A DNA stretch of 64,000 nt from Mesorhizobium sp. 131-2-1 (GCF_016756535.1 NZ_AP023248.1:62001-126000), one strand, 5' to 3'. Shown: positions 43,302-54,492, counted from the first letter of the stretch. Made by a program: numbers and translations. The notes: generated from the letters alone by a model not told the origin.

Positions 43302-44045
43302 ATGTCGTTTTTGTCGTATCGAAGGCAAGGCAAAGGGCCTGCGCTTGTCCTTGTGCATGGGTTTCTTGGTGGTAGTTCGATCTGGTCGTCGCAACTGGAG
43401 GAGTCCAGCGCAACGCGCGACGTCATCTGCCCTGATTTGGCAGGGTTTGGTGATAGCGCCTCGCTGGCCGCACCGGACACGATCGAAGGCCACGCAAAGA
43501 ACGTGCTTAAACTCCTAAGTTGCCTAGACATACCGGAATTCGACCTTTTGGGTCATTCGATGGGAGGAATGATCGTTCAGGAAATGGCGCGGCTTGCCCC
43601 GAAACGCATACGCAATTTGATCCTTTACGGGACAGGCCCTCAAGGCGTTTTGCCAGGTCGATTTGAAACCATCGCGCAATCTCGCGTCCGTTTTTTGGAC
43701 GAGGGACCGGCTAACACGGCATCGAGGATCGCCGCGACATGGTTTCTGCACGGCGAAATGGCGGAGGGATTCGAGCTATGCCAGTCGTTGGGCAGTAGGG
43801 TTAGCTTGCAAGCGATCCTTGTATCTGGCAGGAAAGTTGCCTCGAATTCGACTCGGGTCATCTTCGCTATTGGGCAACTCCTTCGCTCTCCTACTGGGCT
43901 GCGCCAGCGTCGGACACGACGTGCGCGCTGCCATCGGATGACGCAAAGTAGATTTGGCAAGCATCAGAAAAGGCCTGCACGGCGCGTCGGCGGGGACCAG
44001 GTACATGTCCCAACGACAAAGTCAGACCACTCGTTAATCCGGTGA
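43302..44045 (+). pseudogene. Truncated alpha/beta hydrolase
   Basis: The first ~185 residues are a normal alpha/beta hydrolase: oxyanion loop LVHGFLGGSS and nucleophile elbow LLGHSMGG (S86). The region carrying the catalytic histidine, expected at about residue 240, is absent. After about base 43870 the frame becomes arginine-rich and simply runs antisense through the 3' end of the neighbouring LysR gene. The gene was evidently cut where the next module joins. No activity is expected. Confidence 0.7.
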
Positions 44046-44829
44046 TGGGGATGCAAGCAGTACCGCTACCGCCATAGCTCACGCTGGTGGCGGGACGCAT
44101 GTTCAGCAATGCACAGCCTAGCCCCACGCCCACCAAGGATCTTACCATTTCAGTCGAGTTTGCTGTTGCAACGACATTAAACCTTCTGCCGCTGCTCTCC
44201 AGGAGTTCGAGATAATGCGTTTTCGCGACCGGACGGTCCAAAATGATCAAAGGTTCAACCGCAAGTTTTTCGAGTTCGACCGTTCGCTGTGCGGCAAAGG
44301 GATGCTGATCCGAGCACAGGCAGTAACTGGGCGCATGGATCAGGGGCTCGACGACGATCTGCGCCGCAGGCAAGTCTGCCACGAACACGATGACGTCGAA
44401 ACTGCCATCGAGGAGGCCCAACTGCACTTGAGTGTTATCGCACTCTTCAAAGGACAGGGTCAGGCCAGGATTTGCCGTCATGAGCGGCGCGACAATTCTC
44501 GGCAGGAAGGCAGGTGCGATTGGCGCGTAGTAGCCGATCTTTAGCATGCCAGAGAGACTCGATCTCAGGTCGACGCCATCTGCAAGCATCGACTCATAGC
44601 GTTCCAGAAGATCCTCAATCCTGCGCAGCACAACACGCCCGCTGGATGTGGGTGAGATGCCCTTGGCGCGGGCCCTCGTCACGAGGGCCATGCCAAAGGC
44701 CGTTTCGGCCTGATCAAGGGCCGCTGACACAGCGGAGGCCGCAACGTTCATTTCGTCCGCCGCAGCCGAAATGTTGCCCAGCCGCATGGCCGCGCGGACA
44801 TAACGCATAGCGCGTAGCGAAAGGTCCAT
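43891..44829 (-). CDS. LysR-family regulator of the hydroxylase operon
   Basis: A 312-residue LysR regulator. The start at 44829 has AGAGG 6 bp upstream; an ATG 6 bp earlier would be too close. The helix-turn-helix covers ~MRYVRAAMRLGNISAAADEM with VAASAVSAALDQAE. It is divergent from the hydroxylase operon across 100 bp containing an AT-rich dyad. It probably senses the substrate of that operon. The C-terminus overlaps the remnant hydrolase frame on the other strand. Confidence 0.85.
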   Translation of the reverse strand: MDLSLRAMRYVRAAMRLGNISAAADEMNVAASAVSAALDQAETAFGMALVTRARAKGISPTSSGRVVLRRIEDLLERYESMLADGVDLRSSLSGMLKIGYYAPIAPAFLPRIVAPLMTANPGLTLSFEECDNTQVQLGLLDGSFDVIVFVADLPAAQIVVEPLIHAPSYCLCSDQHPFAAQRTVELEKLAVEPLIILDRPVAKTHYLELLESSGRRFNVVATANSTEMVRSLVGVGLGCALLNMRPATSVSYGGSGTACIPITGLTSGLTLSLGHVPGPRRRAVQAFSDACQIYFASSDGSAHVVSDAGAAQ

Positions 44830-44857
44830 TCTCATCCTCTGAATTTCCGAGGTTAAT

Positions 44858-44870
44858 CTATTAATAATAG
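44858..44870. promoter_or_regulatory. AT-rich dyad, probable LysR operator
   Basis: CTATT (44858-44862) and AATAG (44866-44870) are inverted around AAT, within a locally AT-rich stretch 28 bp upstream of the LysR start. It fits a LysR T-N11-A type site serving the divergent hydroxylase operon. Confidence 0.5.
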
Positions 44871-44929
44871 TATTTTTCGAGGAGCGTGTCCTGTGGCAAA
44901 TTGCGAAATAACATACTCGGGAGTTCGCG

Positions 44930-45921
44930 ATGACTGTTTCTCACAACGACCCGCCGGCCTTGCCCGGCTGGAACTACACACCGAAGGTGCCATTAGCAGT
45001 TTCTCCGCTGTTTCAATGGCCCCTGCGGCCGCTGGCGATTCTGCGCTGGGTTTGGGACAGCTGGTTCCTCCTTTCCGAACGGCTGATCATCGTCGGCATT
45101 GCTTTCGCGACCTTCATCTGGACGCAGCCGTCGCTGGAAGTCACGAAACATCTAGAGCCTGCTTGGATCGCGCAGATCTGGCTGCGTAACATCGTGCTTT
45201 TGACGGTTGTGGCCGGTGGCCTGCATATCTATTTCTACCGCTGGAACGCTCAGGGTAAGAAGCTGAGGTACGACGCTCGTCCCCTGATGGTGAACGGCAA
45301 GCAATTCACCCTGGGTGGCCAGATACGTGACAACGTATTCTGGTCGTTGGCCAGCGGCGTCACCGTTTGGACTTTTTACGAGGTCGTTATGTTCTGGGCG
45401 ATGGCCAACGGCTGGGCGCCGGTTATGACTTGGGATCAGAGCCCTGTCTGGTTCGTCGCGCTCTTCTTGCTCGTGCCGATGTGGGAGAGCTTCTATTTCT
45501 ACTGGATTCACCGCGCGCTGCATTGGCCACCACTCTACAAGCGTGTCCATTCGCTCCACCACCGGAACATCAATGTCGGACCTTGGTCGGGCAATTCAAT
45601 GCATCCGGTTGAGCACATCATCTACTATGGGTCTGTCCTGATCCACTTCATCGTTCCGGCCAACCCGGTCCACATTCTGTACCACCTGCAGTATTATCTG
45701 CTGACCGCAGCCACGACGCATGCCGGCTTCGAAGGTCTTGTCGTGAGGGACCGTAACCGGCTGAAGCTCGGCACTTTTCACCATCAGATGCACCACCGCT
45801 ACTTCGAGTGCAATTATGGCGGCTTGGAAGTTCCCTGGGATCTAGTGTTCGGGTCGTTTCACGACGGTACACTTGAAGCCAACGAGCGGATGAAGGAACG
45901 CCGCAAGCGGATCATGGGGTC

Positions 45922-45925
<4 letters not shown>
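44930..45925 (+). CDS. Fatty acid hydroxylase/sterol desaturase-superfamily membrane di-iron enzyme
   Basis: A 331-residue integral membrane enzyme. Four or so hydrophobic helices are visible, and the di-iron histidine boxes are intact: HRALHW, HSLHHR and HHQMHHRY, plus HPVEH between them. Superfamily members use O2 and two electrons to hydroxylate an aliphatic C-H bond. The electrons here should come from the ferredoxin and reductase encoded two and three genes downstream, an arrangement that sets it apart from lipid-modifying members. Ribosome site GGGAG at 44919-44923. The stop overlaps the next gene (GTGA). Substrate unknown. Confidence 0.84.
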
Positions 45926-47096
<1,171 letters not shown>

Positions 47097-47172
47097 TTGG
47101 CCAGGTGTTTCGTGGGCCATGAAAGGTTCATGCCGTGACGCAGGATACTGATATCACCACTAGGAACTTGCC

Positions 47173-48378
47173 ATGAGCGGGATCATTATCGTTGGCGCGG
47201 GGCAGGCCGGAGCGTCGCTGGCAACAAAGCTGCGCATGCTCGGATATGACGGGGCGATCACGATGATCGGCGAAGAGCCGGCACCGCCCTATCAGCGTCC
47301 ACCGCTTTCGAAAGGCTATCTTCTAGGCGATATGAGGCTAGAACGGCTCTGTCTTCGGTCGGTCGCGTTCTGGGAGGAGCAGAAGGTCACGCTGCGCCTC
47401 GGTGCCCCAGTCACCGCGCTTGACCGTATCGCAAAGTCCGTGCGGGTCGGCAGCGAAATCATTCCCTATGGCAAGCTCGCGCTGACCACCGGTTCACGCC
47501 CCCGTCGCCTGCCTGCGGCAAGCGGCGGCGAACTTGACGGCGTCTACACCGTACGCACGATTGCAGATGTCGATGCGATGGCACCCGAGTTCCAGAAGGG
47601 CCGCCGGCTTCTCATTGTCGGCGGCGGCTATGTCGGGCTTGAGGTGGCGGCGGTGAGCGCGAATTTCGGGCTTCAGGTCACGCTGATCGAGATGGCGCCG
47701 CGCATCCTGCAACGCGTGGCCTCGCCCGCAACCTCGGATTATGTCCGCAAGCTTCATACCAATCATGGCGTGAAGATCCTCGAGAACACCGGACTTGATC
47801 GGCTGACTGGCAACGGTCGTGTGTCCGGCGCGATCCTATCGGACGGGGTCGAAATCGCGGTCGACTTTGTTGTCGCCGGCGTCGGCATCACGCCGACGGT
47901 GCTGCTGGCCGAAGAGGCCGGGCTCGATATCGAGAACGGCATCCGCACCGACGATTTTGGTCAAACATCCGATTCCTCTATCTGGGCGGCTGGTGATTGC
48001 GCGTCCTTTCCATACAAAGGTGCGCGAATCCGGCTTGAAAGCGTCGGCAACGCCATCGACCAGGCTGAAGTCGTGGCCGAAAACATGCTCGGCGCCAGCA
48101 AGTCCTACGAAGCGAAAGCATGGTTCTGGTCGGACCAATACGACGTGAAGCTCCAGATCGCCGGGCTTAGCAGCGGCTATGATCACGTCGTCACCCGGGG
48201 CGACGGCGATGCGGTCAGCTTCTGGTATTACGCTGGCGACAAGCTTCTGGCCATTGATGCGATCAACGACGCACGCGCCTACATGGTTGGCAAACGGCTT
48301 ATCGAGATGGGCAAGTCTCCGGATCCAGTTGTGATCGTCAACCCCGCCGCCGACATTCGTATGCTACTGAAATCATAG
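47173..48378 (+). CDS. NAD(P)H:ferredoxin reductase (rhodocoxin reductase-like)
   Basis: A 401-residue flavoprotein with FAD motif IIIVGAGQAGASLA at the N-terminus, a second Rossmann motif IVGGGYVGLEVA for NAD(P)H near residue 150, and the WAAGDCASF segment near residue 275. The class is that of putidaredoxin/rhodocoxin/BphA4-type reductases, which serve P450s and oxygenases. Start ATG at 47173. With the ferredoxin it forms a complete electron chain for the hydroxylase. It is the last gene of the operon. Confidence 0.9.
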   Translation: MSGIIIVGAGQAGASLATKLRMLGYDGAITMIGEEPAPPYQRPPLSKGYLLGDMRLERLCLRSVAFWEEQKVTLRLGAPVTALDRIAKSVRVGSEIIPYGKLALTTGSRPRRLPAASGGELDGVYTVRTIADVDAMAPEFQKGRRLLIVGGGYVGLEVAAVSANFGLQVTLIEMAPRILQRVASPATSDYVRKLHTNHGVKILENTGLDRLTGNGRVSGAILSDGVEIAVDFVVAGVGITPTVLLAEEAGLDIENGIRTDDFGQTSDSSIWAAGDCASFPYKGARIRLESVGNAIDQAEVVAENMLGASKSYEAKAWFWSDQYDVKLQIAGLSSGYDHVVTRGDGDAVSFWYYAGDKLLAIDAINDARAYMVGKRLIEMGKSPDPVVIVNPAADIRMLLKS

Positions 48379-48717
48379 ACACCGTTGAAGTTAGGCGGCG
48401 CATTTGGACAAAGCTGATCGATGAACCGATGGCTGAAACGGGCACACGTAATGAGTTCACCCGCGCCACGCATGACCGCTCTAATGAAGCGGGCGCCCTT
48501 TATGCTCTGGAAGCGGGCAAAATGACGAGTTGCAAAGTCATCGAGGGCGATGCGGGGTCGCGCTTTGCGTTGCCGGGAATTGGGTGCCGCCGTTGGGATT
48601 GAAGCATTTCAACAGTTGTGTTGTGAGGCCGCGAGGTTTGCTCGCCGCGCCTATCGTGGCGTGGCTGACCTCGTCCGCCAGAGGCTGCCACGCTGAATTG
48701 AACCCCTGGATGCGGGA
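48379..48717. other. 340-bp intergenic stretch
   Basis: No gene or insertion-sequence end is supported. Short open frames on both strands lack ribosome sites and recognisable motifs. It presumably contains the promoter of the cupin gene downstream. Confidence 0.4.
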
Positions 48718-49395
48718 TTGGATCAACCTATGAAAAGTGTCGCCGAAAAAGCCTTGCATAATGTCGTTGATGAGATAGATCGCTATCTGGGGCGGCTAGA
48801 TGGGCCCGGCGTAGCGGATGTCCGCGCCGGGATAATGCGATGGGGGCAAGGTTCCATCCGCCCTGCATCCCCACAGCACCTGTCGACCAATAAGCGCATG
48901 TCGGAGGCACTCGCCCTGCTCAGGGCCGATGGTGAAGTGGCCTTCGCTCTGGCCCTGGAAGCGGTCGATCCTTACCTTCGCTGGGTTGCGTACGACTACT
49001 ATCCCCGCTCCGAGATCGGCGAAGCATTTGCCGGAGGTCACGCCTTCGCCTCTTTAATAGGCGAAAGGGGCTCCATCATGGGAGCCGATTACGACCTCGG
49101 CCTATTCCTCATCGAACCTGGTGTACTTTATCGTGATCATCGTCATGCAGCGCCTGAGCTGTACGCTCCATTAACCGGTCCGCATGGCTGGCGTTTCGCG
49201 CCGCTCGAGCCGCTATCTTGGAAGCCTGCGCATCAGCCAATCTGGAATGAAGCCCACCAGCACCATGCCATTCGTGTTGGCAATGTGCCATTTCTCTGCA
49301 TCTTTGGATGGACGAGCGATGTCAACGAGATCGCCACGGTTATTCGCTCTGACGACTGGGTAGAACTGGAAGAAACCGTCTTGTCATCAACTTAG
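48718..49395 (+). CDS. DMSP-lyase-family cupin (DddQ/DddL-like)
   Basis: A 225-residue protein (TTG start at 48718; ATG at 48730 is possible). The C-terminal ~110 residues form a cupin with the metal motif of DddQ: Y138-RD-H141-R-H143-AAP-E147-L-Y149, and a second histidine group H180, H182, H183 in EAHQHHAIRVG. The N-terminal helical half also fits the DMSP-lyase family (PF16867). True members cleave dimethylsulfoniopropionate to dimethyl sulfide and acrylate with the motif tyrosine as base. Many relatives in non-marine bacteria have unknown substrates. It stands alone, after the hydroxylase operon, with no acrylate genes nearby. Confidence 0.78.
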   Translation: MDQPMKSVAEKALHNVVDEIDRYLGRLDGPGVADVRAGIMRWGQGSIRPASPQHLSTNKRMSEALALLRADGEVAFALALEAVDPYLRWVAYDYYPRSEIGEAFAGGHAFASLIGERGSIMGADYDLGLFLIEPGVLYRDHRHAAPELYAPLTGPHGWRFAPLEPLSWKPAHQPIWNEAHQHHAIRVGNVPFLCIFGWTSDVNEIATVIRSDDWVELEETVLSST

Positions 49396-49846
49396 TGAGA
49401 TCGGAGTCCCCGTTCATGTCAGTGCGCGCTTTACCTACGGCCTGAGCGCGGAGCAGTAATCGCGCACTCGGTGAGTGCACCGCTACGCATAAAGCATTAA
49501 GTGCAGAGTCCGGGTTCGTGTGGGCGGCGGCCATCCGGGCAACAACGCCCCCAAAGCTTTGGGCGAATGCTAGCCATTCGCACGAGCGCTTCGTCAGCCT
49601 CACAATATTCTGCGGCTGACGTTGTTTTAGCGGTCGCATTTGGTTTTGCGGGCTGCGGCCCCTGCTTTGGCGAACCTGAAGAATCTTCTAAACAACAGCC
49701 TCCCGACGAATGGCGGGAGCGCGTTGGTCAAGCCCCGCGCCGGCGGGAATCCTCGACACCGCTTTACGCGGCGGCTGGCGGATCAAATGCGGCCTGTTAC
49801 GGTTGGGCGAGAGGCTCGCTGTCGGCGATCGTCGTACATTGCTAGG
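49396..49846. other. Junction between cargo and type IV secretion genes
   Basis: About 450 bp without a convincing gene. A small dyad GCACTC/GAGTGC lies near 49465-49480. Short overlapping frames exist on both strands but none has a ribosome site or recognisable domain. This is the right edge of the cargo; a recombination scar is possible but none was recognised. Confidence 0.4.
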
Positions 49847-51994
49847 CTAATCGACTAGATCAGGCAAAGCTTCTTCGACGATGCTCAGATTTCGATCGAA
49901 AGTCTCGGTGTCGGATACGTTGACGCGCAGAGAACGCACCTTGTTCAGGATGGCCGCAACCGCCGCTTCCTTGTCGGCCGCTATGCGTGTTGTCACCGCT
50001 TTGGCCGCCAAAGCGGTGAAATCTATGGCGGCATAGACTGGTACGGCTGCAGCGTCTGTTGCTTTCAGCCGGTCTTTCACGAATGCGCGCCGGCCCGGAG
50101 GCGGAGCTATACGGCCTGCCTTTGCGGCAAATGTCGCGCCGCGCCGCAGCCGGGTCTGCACAAGGCCTGAGCGGTACCTGGGTGCTTTCGGCACAATCGT
50201 CGGGAGCGCAGGAGATGGAACCGCCGCGGAAGTGTCCAATGCAGGGCTTTTCGTGCGCGAAGCGTCGATAGAGGCGGGCAGGGGCATGGACGCGCGTTTG
50301 GCTAGCTGGCCGTCGGCGAAATAGAAATTGCGGGTGCCGAGGATCGGCAGTTCCCCACGCGGCAATATGATCACCTTGTTCTTGTCGAGCGTGCGGATTT
50401 CATCTGGCCGCATCAAGGGCCGCCGCACTTCCTTGCTGTGCTCCGAGCGCGTGTAATAAGTGTCGAACAACGTTGCCTTGGTGCGCGTCACGTCTTTTTG
50501 CACGTCCGACGTTTCGCCGAGCTGCTCGGAAACGTAGCGCAGATCGTCAGCGTCCTGCGCACCGAAAAAGATCTGCACGCGAGCAGCGTTGATGAGCGTC
50601 TTGCGCCCTTCCTGGCGATAGATCTCGTCTACGGCCTTCAGCGACTGCACGAAAAACCACATGGAAACGCCGTTGCCGCCGAGCACGCTCGCCATTTCGG
50701 TCACGTTCTCGAGCTTGCCGAGGTTCTGGAACTCGTCGAGGAGCACAAGCACCGGGTGCTCGTCCGGACGCGGCATGGTTTCCGACATGAAGTTCATCAT
50801 TTGCGTAATCAGGACGTTGAACAATGGCCCGAGCGAGGTGATCTGCTCACGCCGCACGTCGAGATAAACAGAGATCCGGTCGCGTTTGAGATTGCGAATA
50901 TCGAACGTGCTTCGCGACGTGGCCCGCATCAGGCGCTCGTTGAGAAACGGGGCCATGGCGGTGCGAACGCCGGCGTAGATTCCGGAAAACTGCCGCTCAG
51001 ACATCTCGAAATACGGCAACAGGGTTTGCAGCGTAAAATGCGAACATTCGCGGCGGCGTTCCTCGCGCAGCGAGCCAATGAACTCCAGGAGCGGCTGCTC
51101 GGTGCCGTTCATGATCTCGAGAATTGTGGCGAAGGTCTTCCTCTCGTTCGGGATCGTAGGCGATTCCATGACGAAGGACGCGATCCCGGTAAAAAGCAGG
51201 CGGGCATCGTTGACCCAATAGGGATCCGCGTTCGAAGGGGGGCGCGGAAACAGTGCCGCAGCGATGTTGCGAAGGTCGATGTCGCGCTGTGCTGGGTCCA
51301 GCGAGATGAAGTCCATCGGGTTATAGCATGCGGTATTGCCGTCCGGATCAGCCGGCGCGAAACGCACCACGCGGCTCATGGTCGAACGGTAACCAGCAGT
51401 GGCCGCATAGGTCTCGCCGCGCAAGTCGAGAACCACGAGCGAGTGCGGCCAGGTCAAGGCGTTCGGGATTATGAGAGCCGTGCCCTTACCGGAGCGCGGC
51501 GGGCCTATGACGAAGCCGCCGACATCATCGCCATCAATCCATAATTTCTTGCCACCGACCAGCTTGCGCTGGGTCAAGCGGATCTTGCCGGAGCGCTGAT
51601 CGCGGCTGGGCGACAGAATTTCGGCAAGCCTGCCGCCGGCTCGACCGACGAAAACGCCGCCAACTTTCGTCAGGCCGGTTTTTGATACGTCGCTCATCGT
51701 CATGAAGCGCGAGTCATTGCGCTTTCTCGGACGCATGAGAAACAAGCTGACCAGTGGCAACAGAAACCCTAATGCTCCTGCCGTAACGGCGTATTGTACC
51801 CGGTCAAAATTCCTCGCCATCGTGTCCGCCCAGGCCTGACGAACAACCGGTAAGGGATTGGCGTTCAGCTGGTCGAACAGGACGTGGGCGCCAGTGCGAT
51901 ACCAATCAGTCGCGGCATAGGCGACCGTGAACAGCAGTGCGCCCAGGGCCAGCGCCATGAGCACCATGAAAATTGCTGTTGCGATTTTCTGCAT
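49847..51994 (-). CDS. virD4: VirD4/TraG-type coupling protein
   Basis: A 715-residue inner-membrane ATPase. Two N-terminal hydrophobic segments (about residues 7-28 and 68-87) anchor it. Walker A is GPPRSGKGT (164-172), Walker B VLVLLDEFQ (415-423). It receives the relaxase-DNA complex and hands it to the VirB channel. The C-terminal ~130 residues are alanine/proline-rich and variable, as in family members that read substrate signals. It is the last gene of the minus-strand operon, 12 bp after virB11, at the end nearest the cargo. Confidence 0.93.
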   Translation of the reverse strand: MQKIATAIFMVLMALALGALLFTVAYAATDWYRTGAHVLFDQLNANPLPVVRQAWADTMARNFDRVQYAVTAGALGFLLPLVSLFLMRPRKRNDSRFMTMSDVSKTGLTKVGGVFVGRAGGRLAEILSPSRDQRSGKIRLTQRKLVGGKKLWIDGDDVGGFVIGPPRSGKGTALIIPNALTWPHSLVVLDLRGETYAATAGYRSTMSRVVRFAPADPDGNTACYNPMDFISLDPAQRDIDLRNIAAALFPRPPSNADPYWVNDARLLFTGIASFVMESPTIPNERKTFATILEIMNGTEQPLLEFIGSLREERRRECSHFTLQTLLPYFEMSERQFSGIYAGVRTAMAPFLNERLMRATSRSTFDIRNLKRDRISVYLDVRREQITSLGPLFNVLITQMMNFMSETMPRPDEHPVLVLLDEFQNLGKLENVTEMASVLGGNGVSMWFFVQSLKAVDEIYRQEGRKTLINAARVQIFFGAQDADDLRYVSEQLGETSDVQKDVTRTKATLFDTYYTRSEHSKEVRRPLMRPDEIRTLDKNKVIILPRGELPILGTRNFYFADGQLAKRASMPLPASIDASRTKSPALDTSAAVPSPALPTIVPKAPRYRSGLVQTRLRRGATFAAKAGRIAPPPGRRAFVKDRLKATDAAAVPVYAAIDFTALAAKAVTTRIAADKEAAVAAILNKVRSLRVNVSDTETFDRNLSIVEEALPDLVD

Positions 51995-52006
51995 GGATGG
52001 GCCTCG

Positions 52007-53032
52007 CTAGATCGTCTCCGCCTTGGTGAACTTGATCTCGCTGATGCCGCGGCGGCCGCCTTCGGTGCGGACCATCTGGACGACCACTGGAATGACCTCT
52101 CGCAGATAGTCGAGGATTTCACTGCGTGAGAGGCCCGTACTGCCCTGCATGACCATGAGCGTCAGCCGCTCATAGGCGGACCGGGCGGAATTGGCATGAA
52201 CGGTCGTGAGCGAACCAGGATGGCCGGTGTTGATGGCCTGCAGAAATGCGAAGGTTTCAGCGCCGCGCAATTCGCCCAACAACAGACGGTCGGGTCGCAT
52301 GCGAAGCGAGGCTTCGAGAAGCTGTTGCGCGGAGACTTTGGCAAGGCCCTGGTCGCCCTTCGAGGCTATCAGGGTGACGTTGTTGGGAGCCGGCAGCCTC
52401 AGTTCGCGGGTGTCTTCGATCGTGATGATCCGTTCATGAGCCGGAATCTCCTTCAGGAGTGCATTCAAGAACGTTGTCTTGCCGGTCGACGTGCCGCCTG
52501 AAACGACGATCGAGATGCGGTTGCGCACCGCATAACGCAGGAAGTCCATCGGCGATGTGTCGTGCAGCATTTCGACAAGTCGCTTTTCTTCGCTTGAAAG
52601 CGCCAGGCCGCTGCCCATCGTCGTGCTTTCGAATGCACCGAGATCGTTGTAGGCATCAAGGCTCATATCCATGATGACCTGCTTGCGGATCGATATCGCC
52701 CCGCCTTCGGGAGCCGCCGGCGGCAAGATGCATTGGATGCGCTCACCCGAGGGTAGAGCGGCCGAAAGGACCGGCTTTTCTTCGTTGATGACCTGATTTG
52801 TCGCCGAGGCGACGCCAGTCGATATGTTGCGAATCCAGCCGGGCGTGATCTCGCGCTTGACGACGTGCTCCATTTCCTTCGCGCCGAGGCGTTCGATGAA
52901 CAGTTCACCCGGCCTGTTGATCGCAATCTCGGAAACCGAGTCTTCGTTCAAATAGGAGCATATCGGTTCCAGATGAGCGCGCAGGACCGGGGCTCTTGCC
53001 CAAGGGTCGGGGAGGGGATGCACGGCGTTCAT
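52007..53032 (-). CDS. virB11: VirB11 secretion ATPase
   Basis: A 341-residue hexameric traffic ATPase. Walker A is GGTSTGKTT (179-187), the Asp box ITIEDTREL (203-211), Walker B RLLLGELRG (249-257) and the His box NTGHPGSLTTVHAN (268-281), all intact. It switches the secretion system between pilus assembly and substrate transfer with VirB4 and VirD4. The start overlaps the virB10 stop by 4 bp. Confidence 0.94.
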   Translation of the reverse strand: MNAVHPLPDPWARAPVLRAHLEPICSYLNEDSVSEIAINRPGELFIERLGAKEMEHVVKREITPGWIRNISTGVASATNQVINEEKPVLSAALPSGERIQCILPPAAPEGGAISIRKQVIMDMSLDAYNDLGAFESTTMGSGLALSSEEKRLVEMLHDTSPMDFLRYAVRNRISIVVSGGTSTGKTTFLNALLKEIPAHERIITIEDTRELRLPAPNNVTLIASKGDQGLAKVSAQQLLEASLRMRPDRLLLGELRGAETFAFLQAINTGHPGSLTTVHANSARSAYERLTLMVMQGSTGLSRSEILDYLREVIPVVVQMVRTEGGRRGISEIKFTKAETI

Positions 53033-54492
53033 TTCACCGGGCTCCCATAGCCGGGATAGAAATGATCCTTCGGCGTCGGGTAAAGGGGCGTCGGATCGAT
53101 CGCTGTCTTCGGCCGACCACCTGCCTTCAGGCGCACGACTTCTTCCTGAATGGGATCAGCGTACAAATCCGAAAAATCGAGATCTCGCCGCACCAGCACG
53201 ACGATCGATGTGCCCTGGTCGACGTAGACTGTCGGGCCAATGTTCTGCGTGTCGCGAAACGCCTCTTGCGCAAGTTGCTGCAGGGCGGTTGATGACTTGT
53301 CGAACGCGATGCTGCGGGCGTCGCGCTGCGAGCCATTGCCACCATACGTTACGGTCGTGGTCTCACCGGTTACGGGATCAACCGTCGACACCTGGCGCTG
53401 TTGTCCATCCTGGCTGCGATCGCCAAGCGAGGACAGATATTCAGAGACGCCGCCAACAACGGAAAGCATGATGGCGTTGCCGTACCGTTCAACCCAGTGC
53501 GTATCGACACGTCCGCCCATGCCGCCGCGGCCGAGCGCATCTGCCCCCGGCGACTTGATATCGACGGAAATGCCGTCCGAGCGAATGACCCTGTTCCAGA
53601 CGATGAAGACACGCTTCTGACCGCGCGCAAGCCCGGAGCGATATTCCCCGGTTAGCCGCGAGCCCTTCGGGATGAGGATCCGCCTGCCGTCGAGCGAGAA
53701 GACATCCTCACGCACGACTGCACGTACGGCGCCGGGAAGGTCAGTGTTAACAGCGGTTTCCAAATAGCCGCGAAGGATCGTTCCTTCAGGGATCAAGGCA
53801 TCGGTGCGTCGGAAGGCCCTGGCTTTGACGATACCGGAAGAACTTGCCTCAGACTGCGCCAGGAATGCCTTGTTGGGGTCAGTGTCGGCGCCGGGCACCG
53901 GAACGATCTGACCGTCGGGCGCGATTTCGACCTGTGCCGCCTGGGCGCCCGCATTCGTCGATCCGTTTTCATCATTCGTCACCATCTGGTTCGACCGCAG
54001 GCGCTCCCATACGGCCTTTTCATGCTCGGCGGCCTCAGCCTTGCGGCGAGCCTCGTCCTCAGCCGCGGCCTTACGTCGGGCCTCTTCCTCTTCGGCCTTG
54101 CGGCGAGCCTCCTCGGCCGCCATTTGCGCCTCGAGCGCGCGTCGCTGTGCATCGAGATCCGCGCCCTCCTGCACGGTCTGATCGACATTGTCTGCCTGCT
54201 GCGTGCCACTCTGGTCGGCGGCCGGCGGCGGAACCACGATCTGGTCGATCGTGCCGTCGGCAGGTTGAGGCGGCTCGTTCAACGCCGGGGGGCGAAACTC
54301 CGGCGGGTTGAAGTTTTCCTCGCCATCGCTGCGGAGATCACGCGACACCGGCTCCCGGGGCCAGTTCAGCCATATCAGCGCGCCTACGAGCACCACGCCG
54401 AGGCCGACCAGGGCGATCTTGGTACCCACGCCCGCGCCGCGGCGCGCGACCGTCGGGCTGCCGTCTAGCTGGTTATAGTCGATCTGGGTCAT
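53029..54492 (-). CDS. virB10: VirB10 core-channel protein
   Basis: A 487-residue envelope-spanning protein. The ATG at 54492 overlaps the virB9 stop (TGATG) and has GGAGGG 5 bp upstream; the adjacent GTG is too close. One membrane helix (IALVGLGVVLVGALIWL, about residues 26-42) is followed by a proline-rich stretch, then a Glu/Lys/Ala/Arg-rich coiled-coil segment (EEARRKAAAEDEARRKAEAA). The C-terminal ~220 residues are the conserved beta-barrel domain (ILIPKGSRLTGEYRSGLARG, 20 residues). It bridges inner and outer membranes and senses ATP energy. Confidence 0.93.
   Translation of the reverse strand: MTQIDYNQLDGSPTVARRGAGVGTKIALVGLGVVLVGALIWLNWPREPVSRDLRSDGEENFNPPEFRPPALNEPPQPADGTIDQIVVPPPAADQSGTQQADNVDQTVQEGADLDAQRRALEAQMAAEEARRKAEEEEARRKAAAEDEARRKAEAAEHEKAVWERLRSNQMVTNDENGSTNAGAQAAQVEIAPDGQIVPVPGADTDPNKAFLAQSEASSSGIVKARAFRRTDALIPEGTILRGYLETAVNTDLPGAVRAVVREDVFSLDGRRILIPKGSRLTGEYRSGLARGQKRVFIVWNRVIRSDGISVDIKSPGADALGRGGMGGRVDTHWVERYGNAIMLSVVGGVSEYLSSLGDRSQDGQQRQVSTVDPVTGETTTVTYGGNGSQRDARSIAFDKSSTALQQLAQEAFRDTQNIGPTVYVDQGTSIVVLVRRDLDFSDLYADPIQEEVVRLKAGGRPKTAIDPTPLYPTPKDHFYPGYGSPVK

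Noticed and set aside
49640..49858. Small plus-strand open frame at the cargo/virD4 junction
   Set aside because: No ribosome site, no recognisable domain, and equally long frames exist on the other strand; looks like non-coding DNA.
50438..51544. Long plus-strand open frame antisense to virD4
   Set aside because: It is the complement of a clear VirD4 coding sequence with intact Walker motifs; high GC content produces such antisense frames.
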